From Microbacterium sp. (GTDB taxonomy: Bacteria; Actinomycetota; Actinomycetes; Actinomycetales; Microbacteriaceae), in NCBI GenBank assembly GCA_013823625.1, contig PNMM01000001.1, forward strand, positions 1,240,001 through 1,304,000: DNA of 64,000 nt, read 5' to 3'. The translations under genes and the position numbers were made by a program. This document shows positions 37,103-44,648 of the stretch, in pieces. Within the stretch, counting starts at the first letter, position 1. Each line of letters starts with the position of its first letter. The notes beneath the pieces are model-generated. The model had not been told where the DNA came from. It ran no database searches and was given only the letters and a program-made list of their open reading frames with translations.

Positions 37103-38323
37103 GTGACTGAGCCTGCGCCCGAGTTCCGCTGGAGCTCGATCGTCGCGCCCGCCCTCCTGCCAACGCTGCTCTTCACGATCGGCGAGGGCGCGATCATCCC
37201 CCTTATTCCCTCCCTCGCCGCCCAGGTGGGCGCCGACCTCGCGGTTGCCGGTCTTATTGCGGCCCTACTTCTCGTCGGGCAATTGCTCGGCGACCTGCCC
37301 GCCGGCTGGATCGTCGCGCGCGTGGGCGAGAAGTCGGCGATGCTCGGCGCACTGGGCGCCGCGGGCGTGGGCATCGCGATCGCAGCTCTCGCGCCCACGG
37401 TGGCCGTGCTCGGACTGGGCATGCTCGTACTCGGGGCCTCGGCCGCCGTGTTTGCTTTGGCCCGACACGCCCTCTTGACCACCGCCGTACCCGCGGCCTA
37501 TCGCGCTCGGGCGCTCTCCACACTCGGCGGCGTGTTCCGGTTGGGGCTCATGATCGGGCCCTTCTTTGGCGCCCTCATCATCACCGTGACGGGCGAAACG
37601 GGCGCGGTGTACTGGTTCGCGATCGGGGCGCTCGTGGGCGTCGCCGCGAGCCTCATTCTGCTGCCCGACCCCGAGGGGTTGCTCGTGCGCGACCGCACCG
37701 TCGAGCGCGCGCCCGTGAGCCCCCTCGACGTGCTGCGCACGATCGGGGCGCGCCGCGATGTCTTGGCGCGCCTCGGTGTCGCCGCGCTCACGGTCTCGGC
37801 ACTGCGGGCGAGTCGACAAGTGTTGCTCCCGCTGTGGGCCGTGAGCATCGGGCTCGGTGACGCGCAAACGGCGGCGATCATCGGCGCCACGGCCGCGGTC
37901 GACTTCACGCTCTTCTACCTCGGCGGCTGGCTCATGGACCGCTTCGGTCGCCTCTACACGGCCGTGCCGTCGACCCTCGGGCTCGGCCTGGGGTTCATCG
38001 TGCTCGCCCTCTCGGCGGGCGCCGACAACCCCGTCGCGTGGTTCATCGGCGTCGCGATCGGCCTCGCGCTCGCGAACGGCATTGGCGCGGGCATTCTCAT
38101 GACGATGGGCAGCGACCTCGCGGGCCGCACCGACCCCGCCCTGTTTCTCGGGGCGTGGCGCTTGATTCTGGATGCCGGCGGAGCCGGGGCTCCCCTGCTG
38201 CTCGCCGCGCTCACCGCCGGGTTTTCGCTTGCCGTGGGCGCGGGCGTGCTCGGAGCACTCGGGCTCGTCGGGGCGGGCATGCTCGCGTGGATGATCCCTC
38301 GCTACCTGCCCCGCGACCGCTGA
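37103..38323 (+). CDS. MFS transporter
   Basis: 406 residues with about twelve hydrophobic segments. The loop after segment 2 reads DLPAGWIVARVGEKSAML, the MFS motif A position. The segment GLALANGIGAGILMTMGSDLAGRTDPALFLGAWRL near the C-terminus recalls sugar-efflux or drug exporters. GTG 37103 begins the protein-like part (VTEPAPEFRW) and follows TACCCT by 10 nt, so the leader is very short. Convergent with the SDR gene, 8 bp away. Substrate unknown. Confidence 0.82.
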   Translation: MTEPAPEFRWSSIVAPALLPTLLFTIGEGAIIPLIPSLAAQVGADLAVAGLIAALLLVGQLLGDLPAGWIVARVGEKSAMLGALGAAGVGIAIAALAPTVAVLGLGMLVLGASAAVFALARHALLTTAVPAAYRARALSTLGGVFRLGLMIGPFFGALIITVTGETGAVYWFAIGALVGVAASLILLPDPEGLLVRDRTVERAPVSPLDVLRTIGARRDVLARLGVAALTVSALRASRQVLLPLWAVSIGLGDAQTAAIIGATAAVDFTLFYLGGWLMDRFGRLYTAVPSTLGLGLGFIVLALSAGADNPVAWFIGVAIGLALANGIGAGILMTMGSDLAGRTDPALFLGAWRLILDAGGAGAPLLLAALTAGFSLAVGAGVLGALGLVGAGMLAWMIPRYLPRDR

Positions 38324-38331
38324 GCGGCTCG

Positions 38332-39051
38332 CTAGGCGTCGGCGGTCGGCAGACCCTGGAACGCGCTCGAGGCAAGGTCTTTCTCGTCGGCGCGCACGGC
38401 ATCCAGAATGCGCGTGACGACCGCGGCGGGCGCGTAGCCCACCGGAAACGCCGGGCGTTCGCCGGCGAGCGGGTGCTTCGAGAGCTCGGTTTCGGTGTGA
38501 CCGGGGCGCGCATCGAGTACGCGGATACCCGAGCGGCGTAGCTCGCGCGCCGCCACCTGGTGCGCCGCCGCTTGGGCAGCCTTGACCGCGCTGTAGGCCC
38601 CGATGCCGGCGGTGGGAGTCTCGGCAACGACGCCGCTGATCGAGACGACGAACGGCGATCCGCCGCTCGTGGCGCTCTCGGCGAGCGCCGGGGTCGCAGC
38701 ACGCAGCACCCGCATGGGCGCGAGCACGTTGATGGCCCACAGCGCTTCAAGGGTTTCGTCGCTCGTGTCGACGAGGGGCCCAAAAGCGACCGCGCCCGAG
38801 GCGACGATGACGCCGTCGACGCGACCGTGGTCCGTGATCGCCGCAGCGACGACCTTCTCGGCCTGGCCTGCCTCGGTGAGGTCGGCAGGAATAAGCGCGG
38901 CGCCCGCAATGTCGAGGTCATCAAGCGCGAGCATCGAGCGCCCCGTGAGGGTCAGGTGAGCACCCGCGGCGGCCAACTGCCGCGCGAACTCGCGACCGAG
39001 ACCGCCCGTGGCGCCGAGGACGATGATGGATGCTCCCGCAAGCTCAGTCAT
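38332..39051 (-). CDS. Short-chain dehydrogenase/reductase
   Basis: 239 residues, Rossmann fold: GATGGLGREFARQL for NAD(P) binding (about 13-26), the Ser of VVSISGVV, and the catalytic YSAVKAA (Tyr and Lys spaced by three). The segment LDARPGHTETELSKHPLAG follows the active site as in carbonyl reductases. Substrate unknown. TAGCGT lies 6 nt before ATG, so the transcript is probably leaderless. Confidence 0.87.
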   Translation of the reverse strand: MTELAGASIIVLGATGGLGREFARQLAAAGAHLTLTGRSMLALDDLDIAGAALIPADLTEAGQAEKVVAAAITDHGRVDGVIVASGAVAFGPLVDTSDETLEALWAINVLAPMRVLRAATPALAESATSGGSPFVVSISGVVAETPTAGIGAYSAVKAAQAAAHQVAARELRRSGIRVLDARPGHTETELSKHPLAGERPAFPVGYAPAAVVTRILDAVRADEKDLASSAFQGLPTADA

Positions 39052-39057
39052 ACCCTC

Positions 39058-39063
39058 ACGCTA
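39058..39063 (-). promoter_or_regulatory. -10 element, leaderless, SDR gene
   Basis: TAGCGT on the minus strand, then 6 nt, then ATG 39051. Confidence 0.45.
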
Positions 39064-39150
39064 CGTCGGCTCTCTGGGAGCACGCAGAACGCATCCAGCG
39101 AACATCCTGCTAGCCCATAGGCCCGACGCGGACGCGCGAGCGCGGGTGAC

Positions 39151-39903
39151 TCAGTCCCGCTGCGCGTAGCTCAGGGCTTGCTGCGCAAAGGCCGCGCCCA
39201 CCTCGAGCGTTTGGTCGCGGTAGCGCCGCCAGTTTTCGTGACTCAAGCGCTCGTGCTCCTCGGGGTCGAACCCCTCACGCTCGTAGACGCTGCGCCCACC
39301 CGCGATCCACGAGAGCTGCGACGCGAGCCCCACCTCGAGGTGAAACTGCAGACCCCAGGCCGCATCGCCAAGGCGGTAGGCCTCGATGATGCCGTTGGTC
39401 TCGCCGAGCAGCACGGCGCCTTCGGGCAGCTCGTGGCTGTCGAAGTGGTAGTGGTACACAGCGACCTCGCCGTCGTCGCTCGAGCGCGCGAGAGCGCCGA
39501 CGACGGGGTCGGCGGCGGCTTCGTCGGTCAAGCGAACAGTCGTCCACCCGAGTTCGGGCACGGGTGAGGGCTTGAACGGCGCTCCGGCGGCGGCGGCGAG
39601 CAGCTGCGAGCCGAAGCAGAGACCCAGAGTGGGCATCCCGATCTCCAGGGCGCGTTCGAGGATGCGCTTCTCGTGGGTCATCCAGGGGTGCTCGGCTTCT
39701 TCAGACACGCCCGCGTAGGCGCCGAGCGAAATGATTCCGCTGAAGCGTTCGAGAGCATCCACCGCGGGGGCACCCTCGGGGTCACGCTTGACATCCCACG
39801 TCACGATGCGCAGTCCGGCTTCGGCCAGCGGCGCGGCTAGCTCATTGAGGTTGTCGTCGGGGTCGTGAATCACGACAAGCACTTCAGGGGTGGTGGCGCT
39901 CAT
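39151..39903 (-). CDS. Class I glutamine amidotransferase (GMP-synthase-like)
   Basis: 250 residues, free-standing GATase1 domain. Nucleophile Cys in LGLCFGSQLLAAAAG (about 93-107), oxyanion turn SLGAYAG, and the His-Glu of the triad in WGLQFHLEV (about 183-191). It would release ammonia from glutamine for a partner synthetase, or cleave a gamma-glutamyl bond like PuuD-type hydrolases. It overlaps the predicted nucleotidyltransferase gene by 4 bp (ATGA), so the two are translationally coupled; that protein is the obvious candidate partner. No synthetase gene is adjacent. Confidence 0.85.
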   Translation of the reverse strand: MSATTPEVLVVIHDPDDNLNELAAPLAEAGLRIVTWDVKRDPEGAPAVDALERFSGIISLGAYAGVSEEAEHPWMTHEKRILERALEIGMPTLGLCFGSQLLAAAAGAPFKPSPVPELGWTTVRLTDEAAADPVVGALARSSDDGEVAVYHYHFDSHELPEGAVLLGETNGIIEAYRLGDAAWGLQFHLEVGLASQLSWIAGGRSVYEREGFDPEEHERLSHENWRRYRDQTLEVGAAFAQQALSYAQRD

Positions 39904-41237
39904 GAGTGCACCTCTTGCATGGCCCGGATGTAGTCGCGAATCGTTGGCACGCCCTCGAGTTTGTCACGGAAGAACGTGTTGACGAGGTTGATGACGCGCG
40001 TCTGGGCGGCCTCGACCTCGGCGGTGCGACGCTCCCCCGCCTCTTGGTCTTCGAGAGTGCGGCGCAGGCTCAGCAGCGCCGAGACGATCTCGGTCTCTTC
40101 ATCACCATCGAGCATTTGGATGACCTGCATCATGAGTGCGTCAGTCTGATCGCGCACGGCCTCAATCGGGATGCTCGAGCCCGCCTGCGTCGCGTTGTCG
40201 AGCGTCGAGATGAGCGACCACACCTGATAGAGAATCGTCGCCGGCTCATCGAAGAGCTCGCGCACATAGGCGGCATCCATGTGTCGGCCCGAGAGGCGGA
40301 AGATGTTGTACATGCGCTTGGCGGCTTTGCCGTAGTTGACCTGCTTGGTGAGGTACTTGCGCACCTCATCTTCGAGGCGGTCGACATACTCGTCGAGCGC
40401 GTCGTCGCTGACGTGCTGCACGACCTTCGTGAACGTGGGCAGGTCGTCGGCCTCGAGGTAGACCTCTTGAAAGTAGGCGTCGAGGTATCCGTCGAGGGCG
40501 ACGATTTCGCCGTTGGGCGACTCCCAGGTGACATCGATGACGTTGCTCGCGTTCGACAGCGACTTGCGCGAGGGGTCGGTGACGACCCAGTCGAGCTTGC
40601 ACCAGCCCGGGTCGAGCGCGGCCTCCTGCCACGTGATCGTGCGCACAGTGCCGTCGTCGAGCGTCAACTCAATGCGCTCGGCCTCGATCTCGGCGGGCGT
40701 CCACGTGATGGGGCTGCCGTGCTTGCGCGCGACGCCGTTGTGCACGCCATCGACCGGGTAACTGCCGAGCTTGCCCTCGAGAAACTGAAACGCGTCGCCC
40801 GTGTACGTGCGCCGAGCGGCGGCACGCATGAGGTCGGCCATGATTCGGCACGCCTCCTCGCGCGTGGGCGCCTTGATGTTGAGGCGCTGAAAATAGTCAC
40901 AGTCACCAGGGAACGACTGAATCTTTGACTGCGCCGCCGAGCCGCTCAACGCAAGTGCGCTCTCGGCAATCTCGGGCGGCCCCGTGACTTCAACCACCTG
41001 ACCGATGCGGCGAAAACGCTCCAGGTCGCGCGGCGCGAAGTCGAGCATGCTCACGCGGTGACCGAAGGTTCCGCTCTCGTGCGACACGATGTGGTCGTCG
41101 CTCGAGGCGTCGGCCGCGATGGCCGCGAGCCACTGCAGCGCAGCCTCTTCATCGAGTTGCACTCCGAGCCGAGCGGCGGCCTCGCGAATGCGCTCAATGT
41201 CGTCGGCAGGGCTCGGCTGATCAGACGGCTCAATCAT
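39900..41237 (-). CDS. Predicted pol-beta-superfamily nucleotidyltransferase, uncharacterised
   Basis: 445 residues, not matched to a named family. Residues 98-115 contain the NTase signature hG[GS]-x(11)-D-h-D: SGS (99-100 Gly-Ser), then GDCDYF (Asp112, Asp114). A third carboxylate fits Asp216 in KLDWVVTD, in a strand-like context. Downstream (about 265-390) is an all-helical part with KRMYNIFRLSGRHMDAAYVRELF, resembling the helical half of poly(A)-polymerase or OAS-type enzymes. A nucleotidyl-transfer activity (RNA tailing, nucleotide signal or protein modification) is inferred. RBS AGAGG lies 8 nt before ATG. Operon with the GATase downstream and a DEDDh exonuclease 26 bp upstream. Confidence 0.65.
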   Translation of the reverse strand: MIEPSDQPSPADDIERIREAAARLGVQLDEEAALQWLAAIAADASSDDHIVSHESGTFGHRVSMLDFAPRDLERFRRIGQVVEVTGPPEIAESALALSGSAAQSKIQSFPGDCDYFQRLNIKAPTREEACRIMADLMRAAARRTYTGDAFQFLEGKLGSYPVDGVHNGVARKHGSPITWTPAEIEAERIELTLDDGTVRTITWQEAALDPGWCKLDWVVTDPSRKSLSNASNVIDVTWESPNGEIVALDGYLDAYFQEVYLEADDLPTFTKVVQHVSDDALDEYVDRLEDEVRKYLTKQVNYGKAAKRMYNIFRLSGRHMDAAYVRELFDEPATILYQVWSLISTLDNATQAGSSIPIEAVRDQTDALMMQVIQMLDGDEETEIVSALLSLRRTLEDQEAGERRTAEVEAAQTRVINLVNTFFRDKLEGVPTIRDYIRAMQEVHS

Positions 41238-41263
41238 GGTGGTGCCTCTCGGTACGAGATGGA

Positions 41264-41845
41264 TCAGGGGCGCGCGGCGACCTCGGCTCGCACGGCCCGG
41301 AAGAGGGCCGCTTGGTCGCGCGCATCGTCGAGTGCATTATGCGTCAGCGTGATGTCGAGCCCATAGCGTTCGGCGACAAAGTTCATGCTCGTGCCCGCCC
41401 AACTTGAGCCTGTTGCTCCGAGGTAGAAGGCCTTGATGTCGAGCGCCGAGTGGCCGAAGGGGTTGTGGCCGAGATAGCGGTGGAAGTAGTCGGCCACGAA
41501 CATCCAGTCAAAGACAGCATTGAAGCCGACCATGACGGGCCGGTGCCCCGCTGGAGTGACCGAGGCAATCCAGTCGGCGAACTGCTGCATCGCTGCCGCG
41601 GGCGCGGTTCCGGATGCTCGCAAACCGTCGAGCGTAAAGCCCCCCACACTCATCGCCGCCTCGAGCACCCCCTCGCGGTCGGGCTGCAGTTCGACATAGA
41701 AGCTCGGCTCGGTGTCGGCCAGGTCTACGGCGCAGGCTCCGACCGAGAGCATCGCGTAGTCGCTCGGGCTGGGGCCCGCCGCTTCGATGTCGACACTGAT
41801 GTAGGTGACCGGTTTCTCGCGCCGTTCGGCGGTGTCAGAACTCAC
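41264..41845 (-). CDS. DEDDh-family 3'-5' exonuclease
   Basis: 193 residues with all acidic sites: YISVDIEAAG (Asp20, Glu22), a second Asp in GFNAVFDWMFV, and HNALDDARDQA (His and Asp of ExoIII). This is the fold of oligoribonuclease, RNase T and DnaQ. It degrades short RNA or DNA from the 3' end; which one is unknown. GTG 41845 is preferred; a TTG at 41893 would add 16 residues of unlikely composition. It is the first gene of the minus-strand run with the predicted NTase and the amidotransferase. Confidence 0.85.
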   Translation of the reverse strand: MSSDTAERREKPVTYISVDIEAAGPSPSDYAMLSVGACAVDLADTEPSFYVELQPDREGVLEAAMSVGGFTLDGLRASGTAPAAAMQQFADWIASVTPAGHRPVMVGFNAVFDWMFVADYFHRYLGHNPFGHSALDIKAFYLGATGSSWAGTSMNFVAERYGLDITLTHNALDDARDQAALFRAVRAEVAARP

Positions 41846-41910
41846 GGGGCCATTCTGCCGTTCGGCTCGCCAAACGCCGACCAGTCGGGGCAATGCGACA
41901 TACTGGCGTC

Positions 41911-42987
41911 ATGGATGCCGAGGGTCGTCGCGAGCTCACCGCGCTTCGCCGTGCATCCCACGCCCTGACCTCCTCGCGTTTCGCGAACGGGACCGACCTC
42001 GTGCGGTCGATGCTCGCTCTTCAGGCTCAGGACTATCCAGGAGTTCTCTGGTCGATCGGCCGGCGGGTGCCGGGCGCAACGCAAGCATCGGTAGAACGCG
42101 CTCTGGCCGCGGGAGACATCGTGCGATCGTGGCCGATGCGCGGCACCCTGCACGTCGTCGCGCCCGACGATCTGGGGTGGATGCTCGCCATCACCCGTCG
42201 CCGCACCGCGACGACGATGGCGCGACGTCAGGCGCAACTCGAGCTTTCGAGTCACTACCTTGGGGCGGCCGCCGAGGTCGCGCGATCCGCGTTGCATGGC
42301 GGGGGCATCCTTCGCCGCCCCAATCTTCTTGCTGCGTTCGAGGCGGCCGGCATCTCGACCACCGGGCAGCGCGGCTACCACCTGTTGTTGCACCTCGCCG
42401 TCAACGCTGTCATCGTGTTCGGCCCGATCGACGGCAAACACCAGACCTTCGCGCTCTTCGACGAGTGGATTCGCGAATCGCGCGCGCTCGAGGGAGACGA
42501 CGCCCTCGCCGAGTTCGCGCGCGGTTACTTTCGGGGCCACGGCCCGGCAACCGACCGAGACTTCGCGTGGTGGGCCTCGCTGCCTCTCAGCGAGGCACGC
42601 GCGGGAATCGCCGCAGCGGGCCTCCCGTCACGGTTCGTCGGCGGCGAGACGTACTACCTCGACCCCGAAGTGGAGGCCGGGTCTTCGAGTGACACTGTTC
42701 TCGCACTCCCCGGCTTCGACGAGTATGTGTTGGGGTACCAAGACCGCTCGGTGGCACTGCCCGCTTCGCTCTCAGAACAGGTCATCCCAGGCAACAACGG
42801 CCTCTTTCGGCCGACGATCGTGGTCGACGGCCAGGTGGTGGGCACGTGGAGCCGCACCGAGCGCGCGACAACCATCGACATCGAGCTCGATGTCTTGTCG
42901 CCGCTTGACGAGCCCACGCGTGAGTTGGTCGAGCGCGAGTTCGAGCGCTTTGCGGCCTTCGTCGGCAAATCCGTAACGGTGCGCTGA
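41911..42987 (+). CDS. Winged-helix protein of the AlkZ/YcaQ DNA glycosylase family
   Basis: 358 residues with repeated winged helices (HTH_42). The catalytic QxQ motif of AlkZ-type glycosylases is present as LALQAQDYPG (Gln38, Gln40), followed by SWPMRGTLHVVAPDDLGWML and the C-terminal FDEYVLGYQDRSVAL and NNGLFRPTIVVDGQVVGTW strands. Relatives remove bulky or crosslinked alkyl bases from DNA. ATG 41911 fits the family start; an in-frame ATG at 41893 adds six residues. CATACT lies 6 nt upstream. Divergent from the exonuclease gene. Confidence 0.83.
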   Translation: MDAEGRRELTALRRASHALTSSRFANGTDLVRSMLALQAQDYPGVLWSIGRRVPGATQASVERALAAGDIVRSWPMRGTLHVVAPDDLGWMLAITRRRTATTMARRQAQLELSSHYLGAAAEVARSALHGGGILRRPNLLAAFEAAGISTTGQRGYHLLLHLAVNAVIVFGPIDGKHQTFALFDEWIRESRALEGDDALAEFARGYFRGHGPATDRDFAWWASLPLSEARAGIAAAGLPSRFVGGETYYLDPEVEAGSSSDTVLALPGFDEYVLGYQDRSVALPASLSEQVIPGNNGLFRPTIVVDGQVVGTWSRTERATTIDIELDVLSPLDEPTRELVEREFERFAAFVGKSVTVR

Positions 42988-42993
42988 CGGGCG

Positions 42994-43449
42994 TCAGCCG
43001 AAGACGCTGCGGCTCGTCGCCGAGACCTGCAACGGGATGCCCTCCGGCACAAACACGCTGAGCACAGGCGGCGCCCACACGGCCGCGAGAGTGACCCGTG
43101 CGCTCAGGCCGTCGGGTGTCGTCGCCTCAACGAGCCGCAACCCATCGAGTCGAGAGTCGGGCGCTTGCGCGAGGTACTCGGCGGCGGCCGCGGTGACCTC
43201 AGGCTTCGTCAGGCGCGGGCGCAACTCGCCGTCGGCAGTCAGCTGAACTGAGTCGAGTCGGAACGACTCGGCCGCGGCGAGCGCGGCGCCGTCGGCGAGC
43301 GTGAAGAGCCGTGCTCGCTCGAGGTAGAGCGAAGTCGCGGCGCTGACGAGCAACACGACCGCGAGCGCGAGAGCGCCGAAGCCCGCGATGAGAGGCAAGA
43401 TCGAACCGCGATCGTCGGCGAGTTCGACTCCCTTCGTGGCAGGCCTCAC
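42994..43449 (-). CDS. TadE/G-like pseudopilin (Rv3654c type)
   Basis: 151 residues. A short cytoplasmic start with DDRGSILPLIAGFGALALAVVLLVSAATSLYLER is the TadE-like membrane helix with the G-S motif; the outer part contains FTLADGAALAAAESF, typical of TadG/Rv3654c proteins. Such proteins sit at the base or tip of Tad/Flp pili. GTG 43449 overlaps the upstream pseudopilin gene by GTGA. Last of four genes on the minus strand. Confidence 0.8.
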   Translation of the reverse strand: MRPATKGVELADDRGSILPLIAGFGALALAVVLLVSAATSLYLERARLFTLADGAALAAAESFRLDSVQLTADGELRPRLTKPEVTAAAAEYLAQAPDSRLDGLRLVEATTPDGLSARVTLAAVWAPPVLSVFVPEGIPLQVSATSRSVFG

Positions 43450-43931
43450 CGCGCGCCCCAAAACCGCGAGACCTGCTGGGTCGCACTCGCCTCTACGGGC
43501 ACAGCGAGCGGAACGCGCAAGTCGAACAGCGGGGGCACAAGCGGCAGCGGCACGCGCACGGCAACCTCGACGGTGACCCATCCGCGTCGGGTGTGACACT
43601 GCCCGGGGTTGGGCGTGCAGCTGATGCTGAGGGCCACATTGCTCGCCTCGAGTCCGTGGTCGGCGAGGGCAAGGTCGAGCGCACGCTGGGCTGCCGCGGA
43701 TCCGGCCGCGGTCGTCGGCGCCTGAACGAAGACCCGCGCCGCCTGCCGAGCAGCTCCCTCCGTCGCCAGCGCTGCCGACTGGATCGTGCCGAGCGTGAGA
43801 ATCAGGTAGACGAGCGGCACGAGCATCAGCAGGCCCGCGGTGAGAAACTCGAGTGAGGCCGAGCCGCGGTCACCGCATCCGTCGCCGGGCGCTGCGTCGA
43901 GGCGGCTAACGGAGGGGCTCGAGGGCCGCAC
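43446..43931 (-). CDS. TadE-like pseudopilin
   Basis: 161 residues with DRGSASLEFLTAGLLMLVPLVYLILTLGTIQSAALATEGAARQAAR split around the single N-terminal helix, the TadE pattern with Glu near the helix start (Glu is important for pilin assembly). Two Cys lie in a loop (SCTPNPGQCHTRRG). GTG 43931 is chosen because GGAGG stands 9 nt upstream; a longer frame to ATG 43955 also overlaps the preceding gene. Component of the split Tad locus. Confidence 0.78.
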   Translation of the reverse strand: MRPSSPSVSRLDAAPGDGCGDRGSASLEFLTAGLLMLVPLVYLILTLGTIQSAALATEGAARQAARVFVQAPTTAAGSAAAQRALDLALADHGLEASNVALSISCTPNPGQCHTRRGWVTVEVAVRVPLPLVPPLFDLRVPLAVPVEASATQQVSRFWGAR

Positions 43932-44304
43932 GGCCGCTGACCTCCAGGGTGTCATCGATGCCGATCATGCCGATGAGTGGCAGGGGCGAGCTCACGGTCA
44001 CGATGACGACCGGATGCCCTCCGTATGCCCCCATGCCCGCCGAGATGCTCTGCGCGTAGCTCGGCCCCAGGGCCGCGGTAATGAGCTCACGACTGCGCTC
44101 GATGCCGGCGGGTAGGGAGCTGTCAGCGAGTGCCGCGAACCGCGCACCCTCCGCCGCCGCATCGATGAGGGTGGTGCGCACGTGTAAGGCGAACGCCACT
44201 TGCAGCACGCTCAGCGTCACGAGCGTGAGCAGCACCCCCACGAGCACGAACTCGACGGCGGCCGAGCCGCGATCGTCGGCGAGGCGTGTGCGCAGAGCAT
44301 CCAC
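43906..44304 (-). CDS. TadE-like pseudopilin
   Basis: 132 residues: DDRGSAAVEFVLVGVLLTLVTLSVLQVAFALHVR is the TadE motif with the GSAAVEF start, then a helix with DAAAEGARFAALADSS. The outer region is small and beta-rich. It overlaps the next pseudopilin gene and follows the Flp-like gene by 14 bp. Confidence 0.82.
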   Translation of the reverse strand: MDALRTRLADDRGSAAVEFVLVGVLLTLVTLSVLQVAFALHVRTTLIDAAAEGARFAALADSSLPAGIERSRELITAALGPSYAQSISAGMGAYGGHPVVIVTVSSPLPLIGMIGIDDTLEVSGRAALEPLR

Positions 44305-44318
44305 GAGAGGCGACCGCT

Positions 44319-44495
44319 CTAGAAGCCCGTGACGCGGTCGATCGCCTGCTGAAAGACGCCCTGCAGCGCCGGGCCCGCGAGTGCCCAGATGAGGATGACG
44401 AGCCCGGCCGTCATGAGGGTGATGAGCACCCAGCCGGGCACGTCACCGCGGTCGTCGCGGAGTGGCTGCGCTCGTTGCGCGATCAGAGACTTCAT
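44319..44495 (-). CDS. Small Flp-type/DUF4244-like pilin
   Basis: 58 residues: DDRGDVPGWVLITLMTAGLVILIWALAGPALQGVFQQAIDRVTGF, one hydrophobic helix preceded by a charged start, as in the short Flp-type subunits of actinobacterial Tad loci. ATG 44495 is preferred; GTG 44543 and ATG 44534 are in-frame alternatives that would add 13-16 residues. It heads the minus-strand pseudopilin group. Confidence 0.75.
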   Translation of the reverse strand: MKSLIAQRAQPLRDDRGDVPGWVLITLMTAGLVILIWALAGPALQGVFQQAIDRVTGF

Positions 44496-44648
44496 GAGGA
44501 GAACTGTGGCAAAGAGGCCCGTTTCGAGAGTCATACTCTCCACAAGCGGCGCGAGGTGAATCAGCGGCCAGTGGCTAGGCGTTCGAAGGCCCCTAAGGTA
44601 GATTTGTTTTCACTATTGATTTCGCAGCGCACCCGATCGGAACCCACT

